This document shows, piece after piece, positions 8,820 through 15,729 of a stretch of DNA of 18,515 bases. The position numbers were made by a program, and so were the translations under genes. How positions within the stretch are numbered: position 1 is the first letter of the stretch; each line of letters opens with the position of its first letter. Origin of the DNA: Defluviitaleaceae bacterium (GTDB lineage Bacteria; Bacillota; Clostridia; Lachnospirales; UBA5962); assembly GCA_009780765.1 (NCBI GenBank), contig WQZK01000012.1, positions 1-18,515 on the forward strand, given 5' to 3'. The notes under the pieces were generated by a model. The model saw nothing but the letters and a program-made list of their open reading frames with translations, did not search any database and was not told the origin of the DNA.

Positions 8820-9418
8820 AATTTCAAGAAGTTTATCCATTTCAGCAATTGGTAGATATTACTGGAAAGCTGAATATAATTGGACTATCTCCATTTAATG
8901 ATAGACATATTTTTGAGGTCATAAATGATTCGAAGATAAGTGAATGTACATTTTATTATTATGATAAAAATGAAATAGATATTATTGCATCACTCCTTAA
9001 TAAAAAGCAACTAGCATTTTTAGATGTCACAGATTTTTGGGATTATATTGATGGCGAGATTAATGGGGAACATTATTCGCGTATCAAAATACCCCAAAAG
9101 CATAAAAAAACGATACTAAAAAGGATTTCAAGATGCGAGTTTAAAAAGTTTGCTGATGCTTTTAGGAGTATGACTTACAGTATCATGAGCGATGTTGACA
9201 TTGTGAATCAAATCAATAATGTAGAGTATGGAGTGAGGCTTATAATACTTGATAAAATAAAACGCATCAAACAAGATAGAACAAAAACCAAAGAACAGCA
9301 ATTAGTGTTACAAGCAGTAGATTTTCATATTATTGCAGCAGAACATAATCTTGACCCTGCTGTAATATATTGCATAGGTGTTGACAATGTCAAGAATCAA
9401 AAGTTTATGATCATATGA
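8771..9418 (+). pseudogene. SIR2-like gene, fragment 3 (C-terminal)
   Basis: The next -1 change falls between about 8771 and 8810. In this frame the protein resumes as EVENPNLKFQEVYPFQQL and then LNIIGLSPFNDRHIF, the I-x-G-x-S-x-x-D-x-H pattern that closes the Rossmann-like core of SIR2-like proteins. A helical, basic C-terminal region of about 130 residues without recognised motifs follows and ends at 9418. The only start codon near its beginning is TTG at 8849, without a ribosome binding site. Both frame changes fit single-base deletions: adding one G near 8798 would restore AVEVENPN. Either the gene is dead or the assembly has two indel errors. Confidence 0.65.
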
Positions 9419-9484
9419 GCGACATAGCAATCATAAGGTATTGGCTATTAATGTGAATTTAAAGAACGGAGGGAGCTTTTATAA

Positions 9485-9748
9485 ATGACTGACCAAAATT
9501 TATTACAAACATTGTGGGATTGGACTTTGAAAAATGCATCGTGGCTCTTTAGTGGTGTTGGCGTTAGTATATTCGGTGTTCTTATTGGCATGTTTTTCAG
9601 AAACAAAAAGCGTGATAAAAAGCAAGGAATAATTGAAAACAACATTAATATTAAAGGCAACAAGAGCTCATTTAATAGTTTTGAGGGAGCTAATTTTGGT
9701 ATTATAACAAAAGAGGTGCATAATGATAGAGATAAAAAAATGGATTGA
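9485..9748 (+). CDS. Small membrane protein sharing a GANFG motif with the next gene
   Basis: An 87-residue protein with a strong GGAGGGAG ribosome binding site nine bases before ATG. It has a short amphipathic N-terminus (LLQTLWDWTLKNASWLF), then one membrane helix at about 22-38, then a basic stop-transfer FFRNKKRDKK at 37-46, so the tail should be cytoplasmic. The tail carries INIKGNKSSFNSFEGANFGI at residues 54-73. The start of the next protein carries a closely similar segment, and the two genes overlap by 26 bases. I do not know the family. The arrangement suggests an anchor for the downstream TPR protein, with the shared motif as a common interaction or assembly element; this is inference. 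No other function is visible. Confidence 0.7.
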   Translation: MTDQNLLQTLWDWTLKNASWLFSGVGVSIFGVLIGMFFRNKKRDKKQGIIENNINIKGNKSSFNSFEGANFGIITKEVHNDRDKKMD

Positions 9749-12700
9749 AACACTGTTTCAAAAGAGAAATAAGAACGAACAATATCAATCCAAAGGTTTT
9801 AATCCTGCACCAGAGGTCATAGGAGAATTAAAAAACAGTATTGTTATTAAAAATGGCACTAATTCATTTGATGGGGCTAATTTCGGTGTTCAAAACACTT
9901 ATTATATGATTACAGATTATTCAATATCAAGTCAGATACTAGATTCTTCTGTAACATCAACACTTGATGCAATAAAGAAATTAATCTCAAATTGTAAATT
10001 AGATGTCGCTCTTTCGAAGTATCAAGAATTGATAAACGATTATACTGTGATGAGCTCATTAGACAAGAGTATTCAATCTCGTGTTTTACTTGGAATTGCT
10101 TCTATATATATTAATATGTCTGATTTTATAAATGCAAAGAAATTTATAGAACAGCACAAAAAAGGAAATTTGCCGTTCGACGACAAGGGCTATTCAATAA
10201 TGGCTTCATACTATTTAAACCAGAAAGACCCTAACCTTTATAGCGAGCTTAATAATATAGCAAATAAAGCGTTAGAACACTTTCCTAATAGCATTATTTG
10301 TATGTGTATTTATGCTCTCGTAACAACAATTGTTGATGTTAATTTTGATGGGAAGCAATATTTAGAAGGAATCAGCACTAAGTTAGATAATGATGAAGAT
10401 AAAAAACTGTATTTTGAAACGTTGTGCAATATTTTTATTATAAGAATGGAATTTGATAGCGTAATAAACATTTATAAAACACTTGAGTTCAAGCCGTCAC
10501 TATTACTTCATTCGCAGTACATAAACACTCTTTATACTAGTTTAATTTATAGTGAAAATGATAACGATTTCATTCGACGTGCTGATATGGATTTTGCCAA
10601 GTTATATAATATTTGGCTAATTATATTGAAAATTGAGGAAAATCTTACTGAAGATGAAGTGGAGTTTTTTCGTTGTCTAATTGCAGATGTGTACTTAAAT
10701 TGCATCGTTCTCTTAGGCAAAGAATCCAATAAGGCTCCACAGAATTTATTAAAACATGCTCTTGAAGAAACAAAAGACAACTATTCTTTTTTTATAAGCA
10801 CACTTCCTGATTCTGATAACAACTCAAAAGGATATTGTACTACAAATGAAAAAATAAATCATATAGAAAGTTTACTTGAAAGCAAGAAATATATTGAGAT
10901 ATACAACTATTTATGGCCTGCAATTAAGACAGATGATGAACTCCAAAGACTTTTCAAATATCAACTTTTGAGAGTTTGCATTGAAATTAAAGAAGAAAAT
11001 CCAGAATGTTTTATTGAGTGTATCAACCACTTTAAGAAAAATGAAACATTTGATAATTATATGAAATTTATTGAGAGTATGTATATTTATCGCTTCGAGT
11101 CAACTCAACGAGCTTTGCAAAGTTTGGATACGCTATATTTAGAATCTAAAGACCCAATAGTCATTTTGGATCTAATAAGGTTTGCAAATAGAGTGGGCGA
11201 AATTACATTTGCTATTGAAAAATTAAACGATATTAAAAATAATAAGGCTTTTGTAATTGGTATTAATCCGAATGACTACTTTGAACAATGTTTAAGTCTT
11301 TACATTAAATCGCAAAAGGATACAGGAATATTCAATCTACTAGAAGGAATGAGCGAATATTCAATAGACTGTATACTACAGCTTAGAATTAATGCCGCTA
11401 AAGCAGAGTTTATTGGAGATTTGCCTACATATGCTGCAACAAACTCTCAATTATATGAACAGACAGACGATATAAGTTATTTATATAGTGCTTGTGAACT
11501 GTACAAAGCATTGTTTGATATTCAGAACTTAAAAGATTTACTCAATCTACTTTCGCATTCAAAAAATGCAGATGAAATTAATGTAAATATTCTGTATGCT
11601 AACTACTATGTCTTAATTGGAGATATTGATAAAGCCCTTGATTCTGCCAAAAAAGCTAAAGATTTAGCGATTGACTTACCAACGTCACCTGCACATCAAT
11701 TATATTGGTCACTATGCTTACGAACTAATGATATTGATACATGGATCCATATTAGTGAATATACTTCTAAGTACCCTAAACATACACACTGGGTTCGAGT
11801 CATAACAGCTTTGGAAAAAGATGAAAATGGAAACGATATATGGACATCCGAAGTTAAGCAAATTTTCGAAAAACTGATTCGCGATTATGAGTCCATAATG
11901 CAAATGTATAATAAGCAGTATGTATACGGTATTTCTATGATGAAAGATATAATGCAATGGAGATATGCTGATATACCTTTTCACTTAAAGATACTGAAGA
12001 CATTCTCAGGAGATGTAGAGATTTTCAATATTGAAAGACAAAACAACATAAATGAAATTGCTATGGACTCTTTGAGTTTGTACTTTATGGAAACCATTAA
12101 TTGTTTAGACTTATTAAAAAATTGCAATAAAATCTACATTGACTACCAAACAATAGTATCGTTCTCGTATGATTTACTTATAGAAGAAGATAAGCGTATA
12201 AGGAAAATACTTAATTTCATAAAAACATCTAGTAATGTTGCTGTAACGTTTCCTTCTGAATCAGGAAAAGAATTAATATCTAAAATCGATATGACAAAAT
12301 CCAAAACCAGTGATTTCTTATGTATGATGAATACTTGTGCAATAGCCTATGATAATGGTGCTACTTATGTTTATTTAGATATGGTAACAGAACTCCTTTG
12401 TAAGATAACAAATTCAAATACAATTTCATTCTGGGGCTTTTTAAAATCAGGACATACTTTGGGTTGGTTATCAAACATCGAACTTGGAAATGCGATATTA
12501 AATATATCAAAATTCAATTTCTCGTTTATAAACATTGATAGCTTAGACTTATATTATTCATTGCAAGCTAATGATTTTGCTATAGATGAATTAATATTAA
12601 AATTAATCAAGATAGAACCATTTGCTGACACCAAATCCTACTTACCTGTATTTATTGGGCTATTGCAAATACTGCGTACAGATGGAAATTACGAAATAAT

Positions 12701-12995
12701 TGATAAAATTGTTGACGCATTTATTGAAACTCTTGATAAACGACACGGGAGAACACGTTCTGTATATGGAAATAGAGAACTACACGGCAATGCTTCTTTC
12801 GAACGTGCTTCACAAATGAGAATTATTTGTGAAAGCGGAATCGCAAGCATATGTGCTTTCCTTTTTGATTTTAAATCACTAGAGGAAATCGAAGATAAAA
12901 TTGTTAAAATAACGAGTCGTATCCCTAAAGAAAGACATCCATCTATATTGGAAAACGCAAAAAATATATACTCAACATACTTAGAAAAATCATAA
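9723..12995 (+). CDS. TPR-repeat protein with C-terminal PIN-like domain
   Basis: A 1090-residue protein; AGAGGTG lies four bases before its ATG, inside the previous gene. The N-terminus (residues 40-56) has IVIKNGTNSFDGANFGV, echoing its neighbour. Residues about 70-760 are helical tandem repeats of TPR character (for example ALSKYQELINDY, RVLLGIASIYINMSDFINAKKF and ANYYVLIGDIDKALDSAKKAKDLA). Residues about 775-915 look like a PIN-like nuclease in the form found in PIN-TPR proteins: AMDSLSLYF with Asp 782, then KIYIDYQTIVSF and acidic residues 821-822, then AYDNGATYVYLDM with Asp 886, then ISFWGFL. The last 170 residues match the helical tail that follows PIN in such proteins. PIN domains are metal-dependent RNases, so this is a candidate RNA-cutting effector on a repeat scaffold. 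The PIN call rests on pattern recognition and is less certain than the TPR call. Confidence 0.72.
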   Translation: MIEIKKWIETLFQKRNKNEQYQSKGFNPAPEVIGELKNSIVIKNGTNSFDGANFGVQNTYYMITDYSISSQILDSSVTSTLDAIKKLISNCKLDVALSKYQELINDYTVMSSLDKSIQSRVLLGIASIYINMSDFINAKKFIEQHKKGNLPFDDKGYSIMASYYLNQKDPNLYSELNNIANKALEHFPNSIICMCIYALVTTIVDVNFDGKQYLEGISTKLDNDEDKKLYFETLCNIFIIRMEFDSVINIYKTLEFKPSLLLHSQYINTLYTSLIYSENDNDFIRRADMDFAKLYNIWLIILKIEENLTEDEVEFFRCLIADVYLNCIVLLGKESNKAPQNLLKHALEETKDNYSFFISTLPDSDNNSKGYCTTNEKINHIESLLESKKYIEIYNYLWPAIKTDDELQRLFKYQLLRVCIEIKEENPECFIECINHFKKNETFDNYMKFIESMYIYRFESTQRALQSLDTLYLESKDPIVILDLIRFANRVGEITFAIEKLNDIKNNKAFVIGINPNDYFEQCLSLYIKSQKDTGIFNLLEGMSEYSIDCILQLRINAAKAEFIGDLPTYAATNSQLYEQTDDISYLYSACELYKALFDIQNLKDLLNLLSHSKNADEINVNILYANYYVLIGDIDKALDSAKKAKDLAIDLPTSPAHQLYWSLCLRTNDIDTWIHISEYTSKYPKHTHWVRVITALEKDENGNDIWTSEVKQIFEKLIRDYESIMQMYNKQYVYGISMMKDIMQWRYADIPFHLKILKTFSGDVEIFNIERQNNINEIAMDSLSLYFMETINCLDLLKNCNKIYIDYQTIVSFSYDLLIEEDKRIRKILNFIKTSSNVAVTFPSESGKELISKIDMTKSKTSDFLCMMNTCAIAYDNGATYVYLDMVTELLCKITNSNTISFWGFLKSGHTLGWLSNIELGNAILNISKFNFSFINIDSLDLYYSLQANDFAIDELILKLIKIEPFADTKSYLPVFIGLLQILRTDGNYEIIDKIVDAFIETLDKRHGRTRSVYGNRELHGNASFERASQMRIICESGIASICAFLFDFKSLEEIEDKIVKITSRIPKERHPSILENAKNIYSTYLEKS

Positions 12996-13069
12996 AAAGT
13001 ATGCTAATTAATGAGGAGTGTCACAACAAAATTACCCAATAATTAAGGCGAAATTTAGAATAAAAACAA

Positions 13070-13081
13070 TATACTAGTATA
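13070..13081. promoter_or_regulatory. 12-bp perfect palindrome upstream of the PLD-like gene
   Basis: TATACTAGTATA is self-complementary over 12 bases and sits 28 bases before ATG 13110, inside the only gap (114 bp) of the 9485-14469 block. It contains a -10-like TATACT, but no good -35 is visible, only GCGAAA 16 bp upstream. It may be an operator or a regulated promoter for the two downstream genes. Confidence 0.3.
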
Positions 13082-13109
13082 GTGATTAAACTTTAAGGAG
13101 ATACTGCTA

Positions 13110-13784
13110 ATGAAAAAACATAATGGAGTCATTGTCTTTCAGTACATTGTAAATTTTTCATCAATAATGGCTTTCGTTCTACAAAGCCTAGATATGCCAG
13201 ATTGGTATGTGCAATTTGAGCCTTTTGGTGCATATTTTATCATCGCTTTACTTGCAATAAATATATTAATAAGCTTTATGACTAGAAACAAATTTAGCAA
13301 AGCTAGACTAATAAAGAAAACTATTTTTTTGATGAGAAATGCGACTGAAAATATTGTCATGTTTGGAGGAGATTTAAGTTGGGCGGAGGATTATGAAGAC
13401 GTTATAAAGGAACTTACAGGCGACGGTAAGACAGTGATAGTTATTTTTCCGTTTTCAAAAATATCTAATTTTTCAAGAAATGCAAGCACGAGATTTGATA
13501 CGAATGTTCTTAAATTAAAAATGGCAGGTGCTATAATATATTATACAGAAAATGACCACAATCTAAGATGTACGATTATTGATATAGGCATTGAACGGGC
13601 ACGAGAAGATATGAAAGTTATCTCAAGTAAACGAATAAATAGGCATAGTACAAATCAGTCTAAAAATCAATACAGGGTTAACTACTTTCAATATAAAAAA
13701 GATCATGAAAAGGCTTTTTGCAACCTTTATTACAATAACTACGTACTGATAAAAGATATTATTAAGAGGTATTTTAATGAGTAA
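13110..13784 (+). CDS. Two-helix membrane protein with cytoplasmic PLD-like domain
   Basis: A 224-residue protein; AAGGAG precedes ATG by about nine bases. Two membrane helices lie at about 7-25 and 40-58, followed by a basic stretch (TRNKFSKARLIKK), so the rest should be cytoplasmic. Residues about 75-215 have the look of a phospholipase D-like fold: ENIVMFGGDLSWAEDY, a following helix, GKTVIVIFPF, an AGAIIYY strand, and then HNLRCTIID, where PLD-like proteins place their H-x-R/K strand. A classical HKD motif (HxK with a following D) is not present, so it may bind rather than cut, or use a variant site. Its last eight bases overlap the next gene, implying coupled translation and a shared role. 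I know no experimentally defined function for this architecture. Confidence 0.6.
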   Translation: MKKHNGVIVFQYIVNFSSIMAFVLQSLDMPDWYVQFEPFGAYFIIALLAINILISFMTRNKFSKARLIKKTIFLMRNATENIVMFGGDLSWAEDYEDVIKELTGDGKTVIVIFPFSKISNFSRNASTRFDTNVLKLKMAGAIIYYTENDHNLRCTIIDIGIERAREDMKVISSKRINRHSTNQSKNQYRVNYFQYKKDHEKAFCNLYYNNYVLIKDIIKRYFNE

Positions 13785-14469
13785 AATCACGATAGAGAAT
13801 ATATTTAATAACAGTAACGTCATTGATGCTCTAGCGAATTATCGTAGTAAATATGAGCTACCTTTCATAGTTGAGGTTTCTGGGATGCCCAATTCTGGAA
13901 AGTCTGGAGCTATTAAAGTTGCAGAAAAATTAATGAGAAGAAGCAAATTGGAATATAAGATTATTCCTGAGGCTGCGGGATACTGCAAAATTAAAGACAA
14001 GTTATCTCCAATGTTCAATGATTGGACATTTTCGCAAACATTATCACTATTAACGGAGGCTTTTAATAGCAATCACAACTTGGTTATCTGTGAGCGTGGA
14101 ATTTTTGATGCTTTATGCTGGGCAAGATTCCATTATGACAATGGGCAACTATCTCAAGAGGAATACGATAAGTCTAGTAGCTATTTTAGCTTGTCAAGAT
14201 TTTCTGAAAAAATTGCATTGTTGATTACGTTTAGGTGCAATGTTGAAACAACCATTAGCAGAGAAAATACACATGGGATTGTTGGTGCTGAGGGAACAAT
14301 CATAAATAATAAGACTTTAGCGATACTTAAAACTTCAATCGACGAAACTTATCGTAAGTATAGTCATTGCTTTAAGCAGTCAATAATTATTGATTCTGAT
14401 GAGTTAACTCAACAAGAAATCAGTTCACGGTTTATCAATGAAATTTTAATATACCTTAATGATCTATAA
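13777..14469 (+). CDS. P-loop nucleoside/nucleotide kinase-like protein
   Basis: A 230-residue soluble protein whose ATG overlaps the stop of the PLD-like gene by eight bases. Walker A is GMPNSGKS (residues 36-43). ICERGIFDALCWARF (residues 104-118) resembles the D/E-R-G..D....W substrate-site element of deoxynucleoside and thymidylate kinase-like enzymes. ALLITFRCNVET is the following core strand, and SREN...GAEGTIINN with RKYSHCF fits a LID-type region and last helix. It is therefore likely an ATP-dependent phosphotransferase on a small molecule, possibly a nucleotide, but the substrate cannot be read from the sequence. Another possibility is a regulatory P-loop ATPase or a zeta-toxin-like kinase. 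Pairing with a membrane PLD-like protein is unusual. A strong hairpin follows. Confidence 0.65.
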   Translation: MSKITIENIFNNSNVIDALANYRSKYELPFIVEVSGMPNSGKSGAIKVAEKLMRRSKLEYKIIPEAAGYCKIKDKLSPMFNDWTFSQTLSLLTEAFNSNHNLVICERGIFDALCWARFHYDNGQLSQEEYDKSSSYFSLSRFSEKIALLITFRCNVETTISRENTHGIVGAEGTIINNKTLAILKTSIDETYRKYSHCFKQSIIIDSDELTQQEISSRFINEILIYLNDL

Positions 14470-14491
14470 ATAAGCAATAAAATATCCTTTT

Positions 14492-14541
14492 AAATATAGT
14501 GATTGCACCCTTAATGGGGATTTGCAATCCCTGCTATATTT
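14492..14541 (+). terminator. Large hairpin ending the kinase-like gene's transcript
   Basis: Two nested perfect inverted repeats form one long stem: AAATATAG with CTATATTT (outer) and GATTGCA with TGCAATC (inner). Together they enclose a 15-base loop, 22 bases after the stop codon. The T-rich stretch after it is poor, so it is terminator-like rather than textbook. Confidence 0.6.
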
Positions 14542-14852
14542 ACTTATTACTTCACTCACAGATGTGTTGTAACTCTCAGTATTTTCAAAGAATTATATTT
14601 TGTAAAAATAGTTCTAGTGCAAAAAAATCAAATATACATTTTAGCTTATGCATAAGCACAGTATAAAGATTATTATGATGCTATAATGAAGTCATTAGTG
14701 AACAATGTACAACAAATAACAGAAAATTCTGATATTGCTGAGATTTTCGCTTGGTAGTGTAAAAATAATTTTACACTACCATTGATGACAACAGTGTGTC
14801 ATGTTTTATAGGAGCATGTAAATTTTTTTCAATCTCGATCGACTAGCAACAG
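14542..14852. other. Gene-free stretch with a possible gene remnant and one hairpin
   Basis: No complete gene is visible. A plus-strand frame at about 14663-14757 reads QYKDYYDAIMKSLVNN, continues through NSDIAEIFAW and stops at TAG 14755-14757. It looks like the C-terminal end of a protein whose upstream part is gone; an internal ATG (14687) has no ribosome binding site. The 12-bp hairpin described separately overlaps its stop. The remainder is AT-rich without recognisable signals. Confidence 0.3.
14753..14780. repeat. Perfect 12-bp inverted repeat with 4-base loop
   Basis: GGTAGTGTAAAA and TTTTACACTACC are exact reverse complements separated by ATAA. It lies between a plus-strand gene remnant and the 3' end of the minus-strand HTH gene, where a bidirectional terminator would be expected. 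No T-run follows on either strand. A protein-binding site or an element end are alternatives. Confidence 0.6.
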
Positions 14853-15452
14853 TTATAATTTTGCATTTCTCCATATCTCAAATCCTTCAATTATTTTTTT
14901 GAAATGCTCCGAACTTGTTCTGTGTTCAATAAACTTTCGAGTAACAACAAATTCCATAAGATACTGTTTAGGAACAATATACTTGGGGGTTTTCTCGATA
15001 TGCTTGATATATCCTGCTCCTAGCCATTTCAAAATAGTGCTTTTTTCTAGCCCTGTCATTTCAACAATGTCGGCAGTTGTGAGAATATCATCGCATTCGT
15101 TATAAATAAACTTGAAATAATCAGCAATTTCCGTTTTTTGCCTTGGTGTTACTAACTGTGCAAAGCACCTACGGCTATTAAGTATTTGCTCCTTATTGGA
15201 CTTTTGTGAGATAACTACCCCACACGGTATCATACTGCCTACTTGTTCGCGTCGCCGAAGATAAGTAATAACATCTTCAAGAGCAATTTTGTATCGCCAT
15301 GTACTTTTTCCTGTGTCTTGACAAGGGATAATTCCTTGATCTAAAAGATACTTTGCACTCCGTTTAGCTATCTTGCAAATTTTCGATAGTTGTTCTAAAC
15401 TTATATATTCTGGGTATTGTTCTTTTAACTTATAATACTTTGGCTTTCTCAT
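14853..15452 (-). CDS. DNA-binding protein with two excisionase/MerR-like HTH domains
   Basis: A 199-residue protein read on the minus strand. ATG at 15452 is chosen because GGAGG lies four bases before it; an upstream in-frame ATG at 15479 would add nine residues without a ribosome binding site. Two winged-helix units are visible. In the first, ISLEQLSKICKIAKRSAKYL and LDQGIIPC (residues about 17-44) precede a wing RYKIALEDVITYL (53-65). In the second, LTTADIVEMTGLEKSTILKW and LGAGYIK (about 124-150) precede a wing KYIVPKQYLMEFV (157-169). This is the excisionase/MerR pattern of a helix-turn-helix, a short wing and then a helix. Such proteins control excision or transcription in integrative elements. 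Repeats lie on its upstream side (15520-15622), where it could bind. No partner recombinase is intact in the window. Confidence 0.72.
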   Translation of the reverse strand: MRKPKYYKLKEQYPEYISLEQLSKICKIAKRSAKYLLDQGIIPCQDTGKSTWRYKIALEDVITYLRRREQVGSMIPCGVVISQKSNKEQILNSRRCFAQLVTPRQKTEIADYFKFIYNECDDILTTADIVEMTGLEKSTILKWLGAGYIKHIEKTPKYIVPKQYLMEFVVTRKFIEHRTSSEHFKKIIEGFEIWRNAKL

Positions 15453-15519
15453 GCGTCCTCCAATTACGTTATTTGCCAATAGTAGATGAACGCTATTTTG
15501 CTAAAAACTTGAAAAATGC

Positions 15520-15622
15520 TTGCCCAATGTTCTGACGTAATAAGGCCATGTCCACTCATCACGTTGCACAAAAAATGTGCTTGCCCGATTGGATAATGTT
15601 TGCCCGATGTTTGCCCAACGTG
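15520..15622. repeat. Cluster of four TTGCCC-type direct repeats
   Basis: Four same-orientation copies are seen: TTGCCCAATGTT (15520), TTGCCCGATTGG (15581), TTGCCCGATGTT (15600) and TTGCCCAACGTG (15611). Start-to-start distances are 61, 19 and 11 bases. A short hairpin GCACA-AAAAA-TGTGC (15566-15580) lies between the first and second. The cluster starts 68 bases upstream of the minus-strand HTH gene. It could be binding sites for that protein, recombinase arm sites or iterons. Confidence 0.6.
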
Positions 15623-15684
15623 CAAAAAAATACTCAAAACTGCTTACCTTAGGCAACCCGCATGGTTACTACCTAAACGCAATA

Positions 15685-15729
15685 AAAGACTGTAAAAAAT
15701 CCAGCATTGCTAGACTTTTTACAGTCTTT
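15685..15729. repeat. Perfect 14-bp inverted repeat at the island/chromosome junction
   Basis: AAAGACTGTAAAAA (15685-15698) and TTTTTACAGTCTTT (15716-15729) are exact reverse complements around a 17-base loop. It overlaps the putative promoter and the first possible start codon of the hydrolase gene. It may be a terminator protecting the hydrolase promoter from island transcription, or a recombination site. Confidence 0.6.

Noticed and set aside
9448..9753. Minus-strand 101-codon frame
   Set aside because: Antisense to the small membrane gene, which has a strong ribosome binding site and a coherent domain layout; the antisense composition is shadow-like.
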